Below, one piece after another: positions 62,602 to 64,000 of a DNA stretch of 64,000 nt. Source of the stretch: Dimorphilus gyrociliatus (taxonomy: Eukaryota; Annelida; Polychaeta; Dinophilidae); assembly GCA_904063045.1 (NCBI GenBank), contig CAJFCJ010000019.1, forward strand, positions 2,672,684 through 2,736,683, in the 5' to 3' direction. The position numbers and the translations under genes were made by a program. Positions within the stretch are counted from its first letter, which is position 1; every line of letters starts with the position of its first letter. Below the pieces are notes generated by a model, which saw only the letters and a list, made by a program, of their open reading frames with translations, searched no databases and was not told the DNA's origin.

Positions 62602-64000
62602 ATGCTCCGAGGACAAACACTTCAGGAAGAGCTCTCTAATCCTGTTCGATTGTTAAAAAGTTTAGCAGATACATCTCCAGATCGAATATCTTTAATTGGA
62701 TTACACCAAAGAATATCCTATTCGGAATTATTTACGAATGCTTTAAATCTATCGGAATATTTACAAACATATAACTGTAACCAAAAAGTTATTGGTATTG
62801 TTATGGAATCCTCAATTGAGCGAATTGTGGCAATAATTGCTGTTTGGATAAAGAAGTGTATAGTGTTGGCTTTCGATCCTCAAATACAACCAGAATCTTT
62901 TATTATTGAAAGAATAAAGGAAAATAATGTTGATTTAGTAATTTCAAACTGTAACGCAAGAAATCATTTCGCTCCAATAGTTATAAATTATAAAGAAGCC
63001 ATGAATTCTATTCCTATGACACGAACGATAAATTTAAACGATTTATCATCAGGCGATGTTTTATGCATATTATACACATCCGGATCAGAGGGGAAACCAA
63101 AAAAGATCGAATTGAGAAGCGAATCGTTAATTGTCCGTCTAGTATGGCAATGGCAAACGTTGCCTTGGCAAAAGAAGGAAATCGCTTTGCATAAAACGAG
63201 TATTCTTTTCGTTGATTCATGGACGGAAGTATGGGGAGCAATTCTCAAAGGTGTTCCATTAGTTATTGCTAGTGAACAACAAAAGATGGACGTCAACTCC
63301 TTATTGAATTTAATCGATAGTTTTAAAATTACTCGAATAGTTTTAGTACCCAGTGTTTTAGACCTTCTCTTGCAAAGTGGTAGAAGTTTACCAAACTTAC
63401 AAACAATAATATCATCGGGTGAAAAACTTCCATTAAAATTAGCAACTGATTGCTTAAAGTTTTGGAATGATAAGCTATTGGTAAACCTCTACGGAATGAC
63501 TGAAGTAACTGGAGATGTAACTTTTGAAGTTTTTAGATCAATTCCAGATTTGAATTCGAAAATTTATAATTGCGCTCCGTCAGTTGGTCAACCTGTATTT
63601 AATACTAATATATACATTGTTAAGGAAAATCGAATTTGTAATGAGAGAGAAATTGGTGAAATTTGCATTAGTGGAGATTTACTAGTTACTGCCAACGTTA
63701 CTGATAATAAATATTCGAACGAAGGAAAGCATAGTCGAATATTTTATACTGGAGATCATGGTCTTATAAGAGAAGGACGAGTTTATGTTTTGGGTAGAAA
63801 AGACGACGAATTAAAGTTAGCCGGTGCTAGAGTTCAACCCAGTCAAGTTAGCGAAGAACTGCTAAAAATGCCTGCTATAAGCGAAGCATTCGCTATGGGC
63901 CTAGATAATCGTTTAATCCTTTACTATACATCCGATAACAGCATTACGAATGAAGATGCAGAGAATTTCTTAATCGAACGTCTCCCAAGTTATATGGTTC
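62602..64000 (+). CDS. Ebony-like NRPS adenylation protein, partial
   Basis: The frame is open from ATG 62602 to the window edge (466 codons seen). An in-frame TAG at 62593-62595 fixes this as the first possible Met. It is an AMP-forming adenylation domain: phosphate loop LYTSGSEGKPKK, A5 NLYGMTEVTGDVT, A7 YTGDHG and A8 GRKDDELKLAGARV. Agreement with insect Ebony (beta-alanyl amine synthase) is closer than with generic acyl-CoA synthetases: RLVWQWQTLPW against RLQWQWATFPY, then ILFVDSWTEVWG against LTFVDSIAELWG, including the substrate-selecting Asp, then RIVLVPSVLDLLL. Ebony joins beta-alanine to dopamine or histamine and clears monoamines. The catalytic A10 Lys, carrier domain and amine-selecting domain would lie beyond 64000, so full architecture is unseen. 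The plain AASDH type is less likely. Confidence 0.85.
   Translation, partial: MLRGQTLQEELSNPVRLLKSLADTSPDRISLIGLHQRISYSELFTNALNLSEYLQTYNCNQKVIGIVMESSIERIVAIIAVWIKKCIVLAFDPQIQPESFIIERIKENNVDLVISNCNARNHFAPIVINYKEAMNSIPMTRTINLNDLSSGDVLCILYTSGSEGKPKKIELRSESLIVRLVWQWQTLPWQKKEIALHKTSILFVDSWTEVWGAILKGVPLVIASEQQKMDVNSLLNLIDSFKITRIVLVPSVLDLLLQSGRSLPNLQTIISSGEKLPLKLATDCLKFWNDKLLVNLYGMTEVTGDVTFEVFRSIPDLNSKIYNCAPSVGQPVFNTNIYIVKENRICNEREIGEICISGDLLVTANVTDNKYSNEGKHSRIFYTGDHGLIREGRVYVLGRKDDELKLAGARVQPSQVSEELLKMPAISEAFAMGLDNRLILYYTSDNSITNEDAENFLIERLPSYMV

Noticed and set aside
1..64000. Mobile elements, tRNA genes, CRISPR arrays
   Set aside because: I looked for transposase or reverse-transcriptase motifs, long terminal or inverted repeats with target duplications, tRNA B-box-like words and spaced repeats. 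None was convincing. Short MITE-like elements cannot be excluded without a self-alignment.

Overview
The window looks like nuclear DNA of a bilaterian animal. It is strongly AT-rich, with many (TA)n tracts. Genes have GT-AG introns, often only about 50-220 bases long, and the products are metazoan-specific: two forkhead factors, a stargazin-type TARP, an SK channel, troponin C, an adhesion GPCR, two rhodopsin-class GPCRs and a dermatan-sulfate-epimerase-like protein. A compact lophotrochozoan (annelid-like) genome would fit the gene density of about one gene per 5 kb, the ebony-like adenylation domain and the galanin/allatostatin-A-type receptor, but the species cannot be named from sequence alone. 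I saw no transposase or reverse-transcriptase ORF, no tRNA or rRNA and no CRISPR array.

Layout. 1-10147: gene-free, with two islands of higher GC near 4.9-6.5 kb. 10148-10873 (-): FoxB, with a GC-rich upstream region holding POU octamers and an NRF1-like palindrome. 14538-16028 (+): troponin-C-like EF-hand protein in five exons. 16719-20043 (-): 799-residue protein of 22 ankyrin repeats, six exons. 21199-24018 (+): TARP/stargazin-like AMPA-receptor auxiliary subunit, four exons, ending in the same PDZ ligand as vertebrate stargazin. 26464-33106 (-): a four-exon gene assembled here by hand for a 127-residue secreted, dibasic-containing precursor that I do not recognise. 36140-39295 (+): adhesion GPCR (EGF-like, LamG/pentraxin-like, HRM, GAIN/GPS, 7TM). 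39935-41027 (+): divergent rhodopsin-class GPCR. 42503-43267 (-): FoxE. 44284-45336 (+): galanin/allatostatin-A-type receptor. 49095-50627 (+): cytochrome P450 with an odd I helix. 54691-56295 (+): SK channel in one exon. 58978-61912 (+): DSE-like membrane protein without the catalytic residues. 62602-64000 (+): start of an ebony-like NRPS adenylation protein, cut by the window edge.

There is no operon-like logic, but many products belong to nervous or neuroendocrine tissue: TARP, SK channel, peptide receptor, candidate peptide precursor, ebony-like enzyme and FoxB. The least expected observations are the unidentified secreted precursor, the DSE-like pseudoenzyme with a probable GC-AG intron deciding between secreted and membrane-anchored forms, the adhesion GPCR whose GPS cleavage triplet is lost, the P450 without the oxygen-activation motif, and a series of CTCF-core-like motifs scattered between the genes.

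Multi-exon models were built by eye from splice signals, reading phase and protein continuity. Total coding lengths come out as multiples of three, but no transcript evidence was available.
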